A stretch of 12,651 nucleotides of DNA, from contig CALXQF010000027.1 in assembly GCA_944390505.1 (NCBI GenBank), positions 1 through 12,651 of the forward strand, read 5' to 3'. Numbering within the stretch: position 1 is the first letter of the stretch; every line of letters begins with the position of its first letter. The DNA comes from an uncultured Clostridia bacterium (lineage in GTDB: Bacteria > Bacillota > Clostridia > TANB77 > CAG-508). The position numbers and the translations under genes were made by a program. The notes beneath the pieces are model-generated. The model worked only from the letters and a program-made list of their open reading frames with translations. It ran no database searches and had not been told where the DNA came from. Positions 1 through 6,141 of this stretch are shown here, piece by piece.

Positions 1-30
1 GTTTTTTATTTTTAAAATAATCATTATTTA

Positions 31-104
31 TTTTAATTATTTTTTATTATCAAATTAATTATTATTTTTTTAATTATTTTTTTATTATTAAATTAATTAT
101 TATT
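31..104. repeat. Imperfect tandem repeat, two copies of 36-37 bp
   Basis: Positions 31-66 and 68-104 are nearly the same sequence, both starting TTTTAATTAT and ending AATTAATTATTATT. They differ by one inserted T and one C/T change. A more diverged third copy may follow from about 107. In such AT-rich DNA this is most simply slipped-strand duplication. No function is implied. Confidence 0.6.
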
Positions 105-424
105 TATTTAAATTATTTTCGAATTAATTTATTATTTTATTTGCTTTTTTATTATTTTTAATATTTTGTTTTTTTCATATTTATTTTTTAGTTTATTACA
201 TTTCTTCCAAAAATGCAATATTTATTTTTTTCCATTTTTTTACATTTTTTCATGATTTAAAATTTATTTTTTATTAATCATTTTTTCTTCTCAACTTGTT
301 GTTCATTGCTTTAGATTTTTTTATTAAAAATATCAAAAATTTTTACTATTGATTTTGCTTTATTTTTTACTATTTATATTTTGTCATATTGTAATGTTTT
401 TCTTTTTTTACATTCCTAATGTGA

Positions 425-590
425 TTATTTTCTTTTCCTTCTTTTATAATACTTATTTGTCCTGCTTGTTGTTATGTCTACCTTCATTTCTATCTAGATC
501 TTCACTAAAAAAATATCTTTTTTGGCTTTATCCCCAAGTCTTTTACCATATATTTGAATCATTTTCTACTGCAAATCCTTTCCCATAAGT
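425..590 (-). other. Possible small RNA or decayed gene downstream of an orphan promoter
   Basis: This patch is visibly less AT-rich than its surroundings and lies just downstream (minus strand) of the consensus promoter at 641-670. A minus-strand frame from ATG at 586-584 to TAA at 427-425 is 54 codons long, but two in-frame TAG codons interrupt it. Between them it reads MIQIYGKRLGDKAKKDIF, not recognised. A second frame reads MVKDLGIKPKKIFF and would continue past its stop if a T7 run were one base shorter. This suits either a degraded coding sequence or an untranslated transcript. I do not recognise it as any known RNA class, and no clear terminator is visible. Confidence 0.25.
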
Positions 591-597
591 AGTATAT

Positions 598-621
598 TTG
601 CTTATCATTAATGAGAAGCAA
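598..621. promoter_or_regulatory. 24-bp near-perfect palindrome, candidate operator or 5' hairpin
   Basis: The arms read TTGCTT at one end and AAGCAA at the other around a TCATTAATGA core, so 11 of 12 base pairs match. The element would lie roughly 13-36 bases downstream of the start site predicted from the promoter at 641-670 on the minus strand. That position suits either an operator or a hairpin at the 5' end of the transcript. There is no T-run after it, so an intrinsic terminator is unlikely. Confidence 0.5.
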
Positions 622-640
622 TAAATTATTTTGAAAATAT

Positions 641-670
641 ATTATAATGTATCTTTTATCTGATTGTCAA
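641..670 (-). promoter_or_regulatory. Perfect-consensus sigma-A promoter with no gene behind it
   Basis: On the minus strand TTGACA (670-665) is followed after 18 bases by TATAAT (646-641). Both hexamers match the housekeeping consensus exactly, which is hard to get by chance even in AT-rich DNA because the -35 box needs G and C. Transcription would start near 634 and run through the palindrome at 598-621. No intact reading frame follows, so the product is unknown. Confidence 0.55.
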
Positions 671-1240
671 ATAGTAAATTTTTATTGTTTGTATTATATT
701 CTAGTCACTATTTTTTTTATTAATATGTTTTCAAAATAGAAATACTGTTTTTATCTTCCGATTTTCTATTATCTATTTTTTGTTTTCCAATTTATTCCAT
801 ATCTTGTTTTGGAATTTTGTATATGTTTTTATAATCTTTATAATTATTTTTTTAATTATTCATATTAAATTTTATTTTTCATTTTATTAATATTAAAAAT
901 TAATTATCCTTTATAAAAAATAAATTTGTCTATTTTTTTATTAATATAAAAATAATTATTTTATTCAAATTAAATTTATTTTTTTATTTATTAATATTAT
1001 AATTAATTAAATTTTTTGTTTAAAAATAATTATTCATTTTTAATAAATTATTATTTTAAAAAATAAATAATTTTATATTTGAAAAATAAAAAAATAATAA
1101 ATAAATTATTTTTATTAATTTATTTACTATTTTTTATTTATTATTTATTTGCTTTTAATTTTTTATTATTTTTTATTTTTACTATTTATTATTTACTCTT
1201 AATTTTTTTATTTTTCATCAATGAAAATAATAATTAATCT

Positions 1241-3298
1241 CTAGTTAATTTTTTTATTAGCATTATCTGTATCATCATCAATTGGTCCAAATAATTCATC
1301 AAATTTTGCTTCTAGTTCTTTTTGCACATCAACAGAAAATACTTCATCTTCCTCTGTTCCCTGTGGTAATACTGGTGCTTCATTAGTTGGTTTTATTTCT
1401 TCTACTTTAGGTTGTTCATTTTCTGCTGAATGAGTATTATCTGTTATATTATTTTCAACTTTTATCTCATTTTTATTATCTTGTGGTTCATCTTCAAATA
1501 AATCATCTAATGATTCTACTTTTAAATCATTTTTGACTGGATTTTCGCTTTCATCTACGTATGGATTATATGGATTATATTTTCTCCATTTTCCTCTATC
1601 TCCCACATTAAAGTCTAAATGGTTTAATGTATGTTCTGCTAATTTTCTTGCCATTGGTGATTCAAAATAATAATATTTTTGTGCCTTGATTGGTTTAATT
1701 CCCTTTTCATAAATAATACATTGGTCATTATCCATTCTTCTTAATTCGTCCGGTGTCATTAATGCTCTTGCCATTACCTGATCTGAATCACTATATCCTT
1801 GTCTATGATATTGTTTATCTCTATTAATTGATCTACTATCTCTACTAATGGTTTTTTCTCCTAGTGCTTTTGAAAAGTATTCTACCGTTTTATATGAGTT
1901 ACTTCCTAAAAATACGTGTGTATCACAGTTACCCATAATGGTTTCATAAGATTTTTCATAAACTGCCTCTAATTGGTCTAAATTTTGTAGAATAACACTA
2001 AAAGAAATCCCTCTACTTCTACTGGTTGATATCTTTTTATCAAAGTCTGGTATTTTACCTATATTTGCAAACTCATCACAAATGAAGAAAGTTGGTACTT
2101 TTAATCTTCCACCATTTTCATCAGCAAAATTGTACAATTGTTGAATCATTTGTGAAAAGAAAATAGTTAATAAAAAGTCATATGCAGTATGAGTGTCTGA
2201 TGAAATAACATATACAGCAGTTTTTTTGCTTCCTATATCTTCAAAGTTAATGGTATCTGTTGAAGTTACTTCTGCAATTTCTTTTGAGTCAAACTTACCT
2301 AGTTTAGATTGTAGTGAACTTAAAATAGATCCATAAGTTTTTTCTGGTGCTATTTCAATAGATTTATAATACATTCTAGCAGGGTGATCATATGGTAATT
2401 GATTCATTAATTCTGTTAATAAGTTACTTCCACTATTATTGTTTGCTGCTCTTACTAATTCTGAACAACTTGCCAAGTTTTGTTCTTCTGGTGGTCTAGT
2501 TGCTATTAAATAATAGATTAATGCTTTTAATAGCATCTCAGCCATATCATCCCAATATGGGTCTGATGTACTTCCTGCTTCTGATTTTTGTCCTTTTACA
2601 ATGGTATTTGCAATAACATCTACATCTATTTCACTTGATATATGCATTAGTGGATTATATCCATCACTGTTTGCTGGATTTACCAAATTTAATACCTTAA
2701 TTTCATAACCGTTTTTTTGCAAATATCCTGCTGTTTTATCATATAATTCCCCTTTAGGATCAGTAAATACATAAGAACCTAGCATCTGATATGCATTTGG
2801 TATAGAATAAGATGCTGATTTACCAGAACCAGAACCACCGACTACTAAAACATTAATGTTTCCTCTTTTATCTGTTGGCAAATAATGGTCTTGTGCTAAT
2901 AAAATTCCCTTATGCTTACTTAATACCCTATATTGTTCCCCGCCTGTACACCAGTCACTAGAACCATGTTCGATATCTGTATACTCATTTTTTGGTTTAG
3001 AACGAAATAACCCAATCGTTGCACAGATAATATATAAAATTGTGAAATATAGTAATGTTTTTAAAAATGTTCCTATATAAGCTGCTTCAAACATGTGTGT
3101 AATAGTAGTAAAACTAGTAATCGCAGGCACAATTTGCTCTAAAAATTCGCCAAAATCAAAAATCCCATTGTTTGTAGCTTCAACAATGGAATATGCAATT
3201 GGAGAAACAAATATTATGACAAAAAGTATCCATAATACTCCAATAATGATTAAACTTTTTTTGTTATCTCTTAATGTTTTTTGAACTTTATAATTCAT
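1241..3298 (-). CDS. VirD4/TraG-family type IV coupling protein (conjugation ATPase)
   Basis: A 685-residue member of the VirD4/TraG/TraD family: inner-membrane hexameric ATPases that recruit relaxase-bound DNA or protein substrates to a type IV secretion channel. Two membrane segments are visible at about residues 15-38 and 74-98. The ATPase region follows, with Walker A GGSGSGKS at 154-161, the TraG-type DPKGEL stretch at 180-185, Walker B FFICDE at 404-409 and the LQNLDQL block at 438-444. The last 95 residues or so are hydrophilic and strongly acidic, probably disordered, a type of tail used for substrate contact in other members. The start has a good AAAGGTG ribosome site. It is the last gene of a three-gene operon, 23 bases after its upstream neighbour. 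No relaxase, VirB4 or VirB6 is present in the window, so the cargo is unknown. Family call is secure; role in conjugation is inference. Confidence 0.93.
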   Translation of the reverse strand: MNYKVQKTLRDNKKSLIIIGVLWILFVIIFVSPIAYSIVEATNNGIFDFGEFLEQIVPAITSFTTITHMFEAAYIGTFLKTLLYFTILYIICATIGLFRSKPKNEYTDIEHGSSDWCTGGEQYRVLSKHKGILLAQDHYLPTDKRGNINVLVVGGSGSGKSASYSIPNAYQMLGSYVFTDPKGELYDKTAGYLQKNGYEIKVLNLVNPANSDGYNPLMHISSEIDVDVIANTIVKGQKSEAGSTSDPYWDDMAEMLLKALIYYLIATRPPEEQNLASCSELVRAANNNSGSNLLTELMNQLPYDHPARMYYKSIEIAPEKTYGSILSSLQSKLGKFDSKEIAEVTSTDTINFEDIGSKKTAVYVISSDTHTAYDFLLTIFFSQMIQQLYNFADENGGRLKVPTFFICDEFANIGKIPDFDKKISTSRSRGISFSVILQNLDQLEAVYEKSYETIMGNCDTHVFLGSNSYKTVEYFSKALGEKTISRDSRSINRDKQYHRQGYSDSDQVMARALMTPDELRRMDNDQCIIYEKGIKPIKAQKYYYFESPMARKLAEHTLNHLDFNVGDRGKWRKYNPYNPYVDESENPVKNDLKVESLDDLFEDEPQDNKNEIKVENNITDNTHSAENEQPKVEEIKPTNEAPVLPQGTEEDEVFSVDVQKELEAKFDELFGPIDDDTDNANKKIN

Positions 3299-3321
3299 AC
3301 TTTCTCACCTTTTCATTGGTT

Positions 3322-3735
3322 TTATCTATCTTCTTTGCCAACTTGTGCTTTTGAGGTTTTATTTTGTTGTCTCTTTGTTACTGTTTTTAGTAATTCTGGA
3401 TGTTGCATAACTATTGTTGTGCTTTCTTTTTCTTGCATTGCTTTTGCTTGTTCTTGCTTTTCTTGCTGATGTTTCATAATGACATTAAATGCTCCTGGAT
3501 GCATCATAATAACAGTTCCATCCTCTAATTTTAATTCATCATTTTTAGTAACAACAGCATCGCCTACCGGAATTTCTAAATTTCCTTGTTCTTCTATATA
3601 AGTAGTAATTCCTTCATAAACTTTTTTGGTTTCCTTTGGAACTTCTAAACTATTTTCTGTTACATACATATCACTCCCAGCAACGCTAGTTGTATAAATT
3701 TCTTCTTGGTTTGAATCTACAGTTGTACGACTCAT
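3322..3735 (-). CDS. Unrecognised 137-residue protein with an internal 33-residue repeat
   Basis: I do not recognise this family. It has no membrane segment or signal peptide and is probably cytoplasmic. A central block (about residues 50-75) reads like short beta strands, with IPVGDAVV and LEDGTVIMM. The C-terminal half is rich in Gln, Lys and Glu and probably helical. Residues 74-93 and 107-126 are a diverged duplication: each has Thr, Ile and Met, then His-Pro, a Lys nine residues after His and Gln-Gln two residues further on. His-Pro, Lys and Gln-Gln recur at an exact spacing of 33 residues. The start is supported by AAAGGGG located between it and the preceding gene's stop, only 14 bases away. 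Position immediately before the coupling ATPase suggests an accessory or adaptor for it; that is inference. Confidence 0.8.
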   Translation of the reverse strand: MSRTTVDSNQEEIYTTSVAGSDMYVTENSLEVPKETKKVYEGITTYIEEQGNLEIPVGDAVVTKNDELKLEDGTVIMMHPGAFNVIMKHQQEKQEQAKAMQEKESTTIVMQHPELLKTVTKRQQNKTSKAQVGKEDR

Positions 3736-3749
3736 AGGTAATCCCCTTT

Positions 3750-4274
3750 CTAACTATCTTCTTTTTTATCTCTTATTTCAAAAGCAAAATAGGATTTATA
3801 TGGTTTTAATTTACATTTGCCTTTTACTTCATTTGTTTCTTGATCAAAGTATAAAACTGGTTTGATTTCTTCCGTTGTTTCTGGGTCTATAATAGAAATA
3901 GGCCTTTTTAAGTCTGGTGTATATTTAAATTCTTTATATTCTGTTTCTTGTTCAGAATACAAAGTATTAAATTTAATTGGAATTGGACGTTTTGCAATTT
4001 TCACTCTATCCTCTGTTAATAGTCCCATATTCACTACAACCTTGTCTTGTCCAAATGATAAAATAACTAATTTTTCTTCATTTTCGGGTTCATCAATAAA
4101 AAACGTTTTCTTTTTTAAATTACCATTTAATTCTTCTGCATATTCTAAGCGTTGTACTGTATATTTTGGATATTCATCTAGTAAACGTTTATCAGTTTTA
4201 TTCACTCTATAAATTACTGTGTTTACTCCTTGAGGATCTGTAATACTAAAGTGTTTTCCTTGTATTTGGTCCAT
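3750..4274 (-). CDS. Unrecognised 174-residue protein, first gene of the coupling-protein operon
   Basis: No recognisable family, signal peptide or membrane segment; the composition (many Lys, Glu, Ile, Val and Pro) suggests a soluble, beta-rich protein. A short motif near the N-terminus, FSITDP (residues 9-14), is echoed near the C-terminus as ISIIDP, which may mark two related beta units. I start it at the ATG at 4274-4272 because AAAGGGAG lies 8 bases upstream. A longer frame opens with GTG at 4340, but that codon sits only about 2 bases after the predicted transcription start and has no ribosome site. It is first in the operon, 14 bases before the next gene, and directly downstream of the 4349-4377 promoter. 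It could be a regulator or transfer accessory protein; the sequence does not say. Confidence 0.78.
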   Translation of the reverse strand: MDQIQGKHFSITDPQGVNTVIYRVNKTDKRLLDEYPKYTVQRLEYAEELNGNLKKKTFFIDEPENEEKLVILSFGQDKVVVNMGLLTEDRVKIAKRPIPIKFNTLYSEQETEYKEFKYTPDLKRPISIIDPETTEEIKPVLYFDQETNEVKGKCKLKPYKSYFAFEIRDKKEDS

Positions 4275-4310
4275 CTTTTTTTCTCCCTTTCTATGAATTT
4301 TAATACAATA

Positions 4311-4366
4311 CATAGTTTGTCTTTTGTTTGATTTCATCACTATAGTTAATTATAGTACAAACTATG
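4311..4366. promoter_or_regulatory. Nested inverted repeats overlapping the operon promoter, candidate operator
   Basis: Three dyads share the core ATAGT/ACTAT. First, a perfect 10-bp inverted repeat, CATAGTTTGT at 4311-4320 and ACAAACTATG at 4357-4366, has arm centres 46 bp apart, one arm in the promoter spacer and one in the leader. Second, an 18-bp palindrome at 4339-4356, with 6-bp ACTATA/TATAGT ends and a single mismatched pair, covers the -10 box and start site. Third, ATAGT-ACAA-ACTAT at 4352-4365 fills the spacer next to the -10 box. Five copies of the half-site within 56 bp strongly suggest a repressor array that shuts off the operon. The regulator is not identified. Confidence 0.6.
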
Positions 4367-4377
4367 CTATTTGTCAA
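4349..4377 (-). promoter_or_regulatory. Perfect-consensus sigma-A promoter of the coupling-protein operon
   Basis: On the minus strand TTGACA (4377-4372) and TATAAT (4354-4349) are separated by exactly 17 bases, the ideal housekeeping promoter. The start site would be near 4342, giving a leader of about 68 bases before the ATG at 4274. The -35 box lies only 24 bases after the stop of the upstream dnaJ-type gene, so this operon has its own promoter rather than depending on read-through. Confidence 0.85.
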
Positions 4378-4400
4378 CGATTTAATGTATTTTTGTTATG

Positions 4401-5312
4401 TTAACCATATATTTTTCTTGGATCATAATGTGATACTTTTTGTAATTGTTCAAATAATTTTTTCTCTTCTTGTGTCATATTTTTAGGAACCATAATTTGC
4501 ACTTGTGCGATTAAATCTCCTCTTCCGGCTTTGCCGTCATGATATCCTTTTCCTTCAATGCGAATCTTTTCTCCACTTTCTATTCCCTGTGGGATATATA
4601 AGGAAACTTTTTCGTCAATGGAATCTAATTCTACTTTTGTTCCTAATGCCGCTTCCCATGGCGTTAATAAAAGATTGGTGTATAAATCATACCCCTGCAA
4701 AGTATACTTTTGGTTATTATCAATATGTATTTTGATAAGTAAATCTCCTGGTTTACCTCCATTTTCTCCTGGTTTGCCTTGTCCCATTAAGCGGATTTTT
4801 TCTTCATTTCTAATACCTGCTGGAATTTTTACTTCAAAATTTTTCATTTTGCCACTTAAAGTTCTCAAAGCAATCTTTTTTTCTGCTCCATAAAAAGCAT
4901 CTGGAATAGACACATTAATTTCAGTTTCTATATTTTCTCCTTTAGTAGGAACTTTTTTATTTTTCTCTCTTTTTTCTTCTACTATTTCATTATGCATACT
5001 ATCTCCAAAAAACATTTGAAAAAAGTCACTAAAAATAGAATCTTTACCTCTTTTACTTTCTTCATAACTATTTTTTTGCTTTCGTCCTACATGAGTATTC
5101 CACATCCTATCATATTTTCGTTTTGATGCTTGGTTAGATAATACTCTATAAGCTTCATTGATATCTTTGAATCTTTCTTCTGAAATTTGACTAGAAGTAT
5201 TAATGTCTGGATGATATTTTTTTGCTTGATCACGGTAAGCTTGTTTAATTTCTTCTGGTGTTACTCGATTGCTAGATAATTCTAATATTTTATAATAATC
5301 TTTAAAAATCAT
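4401..5312 (-). CDS. DnaJ/CbpA-type co-chaperone without zinc finger (type II Hsp40)
   Basis: 303 residues. The J domain is at about 4-70, with the HPD motif at 34-36 that stimulates DnaK ATP hydrolysis. A short Gly/Phe-poor linker (about 92-105, including SDFFQMFFG) follows, then two beta-rich C-terminal substrate-binding domains from about 124 to 290. There are no CxxCxGxG repeats, so this is the type II (CbpA-like) class rather than classical DnaJ; the length fits CbpA. Start ATG has AGGGGG at good spacing. It delivers unfolded clients to DnaK in the cytosol. No CIRCE inverted repeat is visible upstream, so HrcA control is not supported. It stands alone: dnaK and grpE are absent, and it lies between yqeK and the coupling-protein promoter. 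Confidence 0.9.
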   Translation of the reverse strand: MIFKDYYKILELSSNRVTPEEIKQAYRDQAKKYHPDINTSSQISEERFKDINEAYRVLSNQASKRKYDRMWNTHVGRKQKNSYEESKRGKDSIFSDFFQMFFGDSMHNEIVEEKREKNKKVPTKGENIETEINVSIPDAFYGAEKKIALRTLSGKMKNFEVKIPAGIRNEEKIRLMGQGKPGENGGKPGDLLIKIHIDNNQKYTLQGYDLYTNLLLTPWEAALGTKVELDSIDEKVSLYIPQGIESGEKIRIEGKGYHDGKAGRGDLIAQVQIMVPKNMTQEEKKLFEQLQKVSHYDPRKIYG

Positions 5313-5373
5313 GTAAATTTCCCCCTAAGTATGCCCTTTCGTTTTTCTGTCTTTTGTGCTCGATTATGATAAA

Positions 5374-5382
5374 ATTATATCA
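5374..5382 (-). promoter_or_regulatory. Extended -10 promoter candidate for the DnaJ-type gene
   Basis: The minus strand carries TGATATAAT at 5382-5374, a full TATAAT with the TGn extension. This can compensate for a weak -35; the hexamer at the right distance is only TTTCTT-like. It is about 60 bases upstream of the start codon. Without a good -35 box this is moderate evidence only. Confidence 0.45.
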
Positions 5383-5417
5383 TATTAATAGTTAGAAAGA
5401 AATAGATTTTTTTAAGT

Positions 5418-5474
5418 TTATTCATCTATTATTAAAACATTATCTGTTGCTAGCATTGTAGTTAACTTTTTCAA
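5418..5474 (-). other. Short coding-like open stretch after yqeK
   Basis: A frame of 18 codons from TTG at 5474 to TAA at 5420-5418 reads LKKLTTMLATDNVLIIDE. It looks more protein-like than its surroundings but has no ribosome binding site, and its frame closes upstream at a TGA within the end of yqeK. It may be a remnant of a former downstream gene or chance. Very low confidence that it is functional. Confidence 0.12.
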
Positions 5475-5475
5475 T

Positions 5476-6063
5476 CTAATTTGAATTTTTATTCATCAAT
5501 AATTGATTTCTTGTCAAAAAGCTATTAGGGTGTACTAGTTTTTCTTTATCAATATTAGCTTTTATTGTAAAATTTAAAATATATAGCATACATTCATCCA
5601 AATCTTTTTTAGCTAGATTTCTTACTGTTTCTACTTCTTCATATTTTCTATTTTCCTCTGCTTTATCTGCAATAAAAATAATTTTAGCCAGCATGTCCAT
5701 CTCTGGGTATGCAGTAGTATGATATAAAATTGCCTTTTGCATATTTTCTGGAAAGCCGTATCTTTTTTTTGCCATATCTGCACCTATTTTGGCATGTAGC
5801 AGTTTTGCATTTTTTTGTTCAATTTCATCTATTTCTATATTATTCTCTTTCATATATTTTAAACTTTCTTCTTCGGTTAATTCTTTTGCCATATCATGAA
5901 CCAAACCAGCCAATCCAGCCTCTTCAGTGTCAATTCCATATTGTCTTGCTAATTCTTCTGCCATTTTCATAGTTCCAATAGAATGATGATATCTTTTTTC
6001 AGATAGCATTGTTTTTAATTCCTCTTGTATTTTTTCTACTCGCTCTATATCTTTTGATACCAT
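5476..6063 (-). CDS. YqeK-type HD-domain diadenosine tetraphosphate hydrolase
   Basis: 195 residues, the normal YqeK length. The HD-superfamily metal ligands are in order: RYHHS with His27, His-Asp at 56-57 in LVHDMAK, His90 in LLHAKIGA, His115 in ILYHTTAYP and Asp133 in IADKAE. The ILYHTTAYP and IFIADKAE blocks are typical of the YqeK family, which symmetrically hydrolyses Ap4A to ADP in the cytosol. Start is supported by AAAGGAG eight bases before ATG. In most Firmicutes yqeK sits between nadD and rsfS; here it follows ddl by 78 bases, with a strong hairpin between them, and neither usual partner is in the window. Confidence 0.88.
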   Translation of the reverse strand: MVSKDIERVEKIQEELKTMLSEKRYHHSIGTMKMAEELARQYGIDTEEAGLAGLVHDMAKELTEEESLKYMKENNIEIDEIEQKNAKLLHAKIGADMAKKRYGFPENMQKAILYHTTAYPEMDMLAKIIFIADKAEENRKYEEVETVRNLAKKDLDECMLYILNFTIKANIDKEKLVHPNSFLTRNQLLMNKNSN

Positions 6064-6093
6064 TTTGCCTTCTCCTTTCTAAATCAATCATTT

Positions 6094-6135
6094 GGTGGTA
6101 TAAAGCACTTAAATCAATTTGTGTTTTATACCACC
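6094..6135. other. Strong hairpin between ddl and yqeK
   Basis: GGTGGTATAAA (6094-6104) pairs perfectly with TTTATACCACC (6125-6135). Four more pairs, one of them G-T, extend the stem inward to 15 bp around a 12-base loop. It begins 7 bases after the ddl stop and ends about 13 bases before the yqeK ribosome site. No T-run follows on the minus strand, so a classical intrinsic terminator is not supported. It more likely affects RNA stability or processing of the murF-ddl-yqeK transcript. Confidence 0.6.
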
Positions 6136-6141
6136 CTGCTA

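Larger units (their letters stand above)
1..1240. other. Gene-free, extremely AT-rich region
   Basis: This 1.2 kb lies downstream of the coupling-protein gene and is almost pure A/T. The plus strand is T-rich, so the minus strand is A-rich, the same bias as the neighbouring minus-strand genes. I see no convincing coding region. The 79-codon plus-strand frame at 349-588 is low-complexity Phe/Leu/Ile with no ribosome binding site. Separately listed contents are an approximate tandem repeat near the left edge, a consensus promoter at 641-670, a palindrome at 598-621 and a less AT-rich patch at about 425-590. The likeliest reading is a decayed intergenic region or the end of a mobile element; nothing seen decides between them. 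Confidence 0.6.

Noticed and set aside
425..586. TAG codons possibly read through (recoded) in the 54-codon minus-strand frame
   Set aside because: TAG ends several real genes in the window (coupling protein, the 174-aa protein, yqeK, SspF-like), so it is an ordinary stop; decay is simpler.
349..588. 79-codon plus-strand frame
   Set aside because: Low-complexity Phe/Leu/Ile from T-rich DNA, no ribosome binding site, start within AT-rich noise, and opposite to every real gene here.
1205..1230. Terminator after the coupling-protein gene (TTTTCA/TGAAAA hairpin)
   Set aside because: Only a 6-bp AT-rich stem and no T-run on the minus strand; too weak to call.
3862..4212. 116-codon plus-strand frame opposite the 174-aa gene
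   Set aside because: Mirror frame of a gene with a good ribosome site and promoter on the other strand; Ser/Phe-rich shadow translation.
5313..5475. CIRCE/HrcA operator upstream of the DnaJ-type gene
   Set aside because: No TTAGCACTC-N9-GAGTGCTAA inverted repeat is present in the gap.
6094..6141. T-box riboswitch, suggested by AGGGTGGTA on the minus strand after ddl
   Set aside because: There is no room for stem I or a specifier loop, no terminator/antiterminator pair, and yqeK is not a T-box-regulated type of gene.
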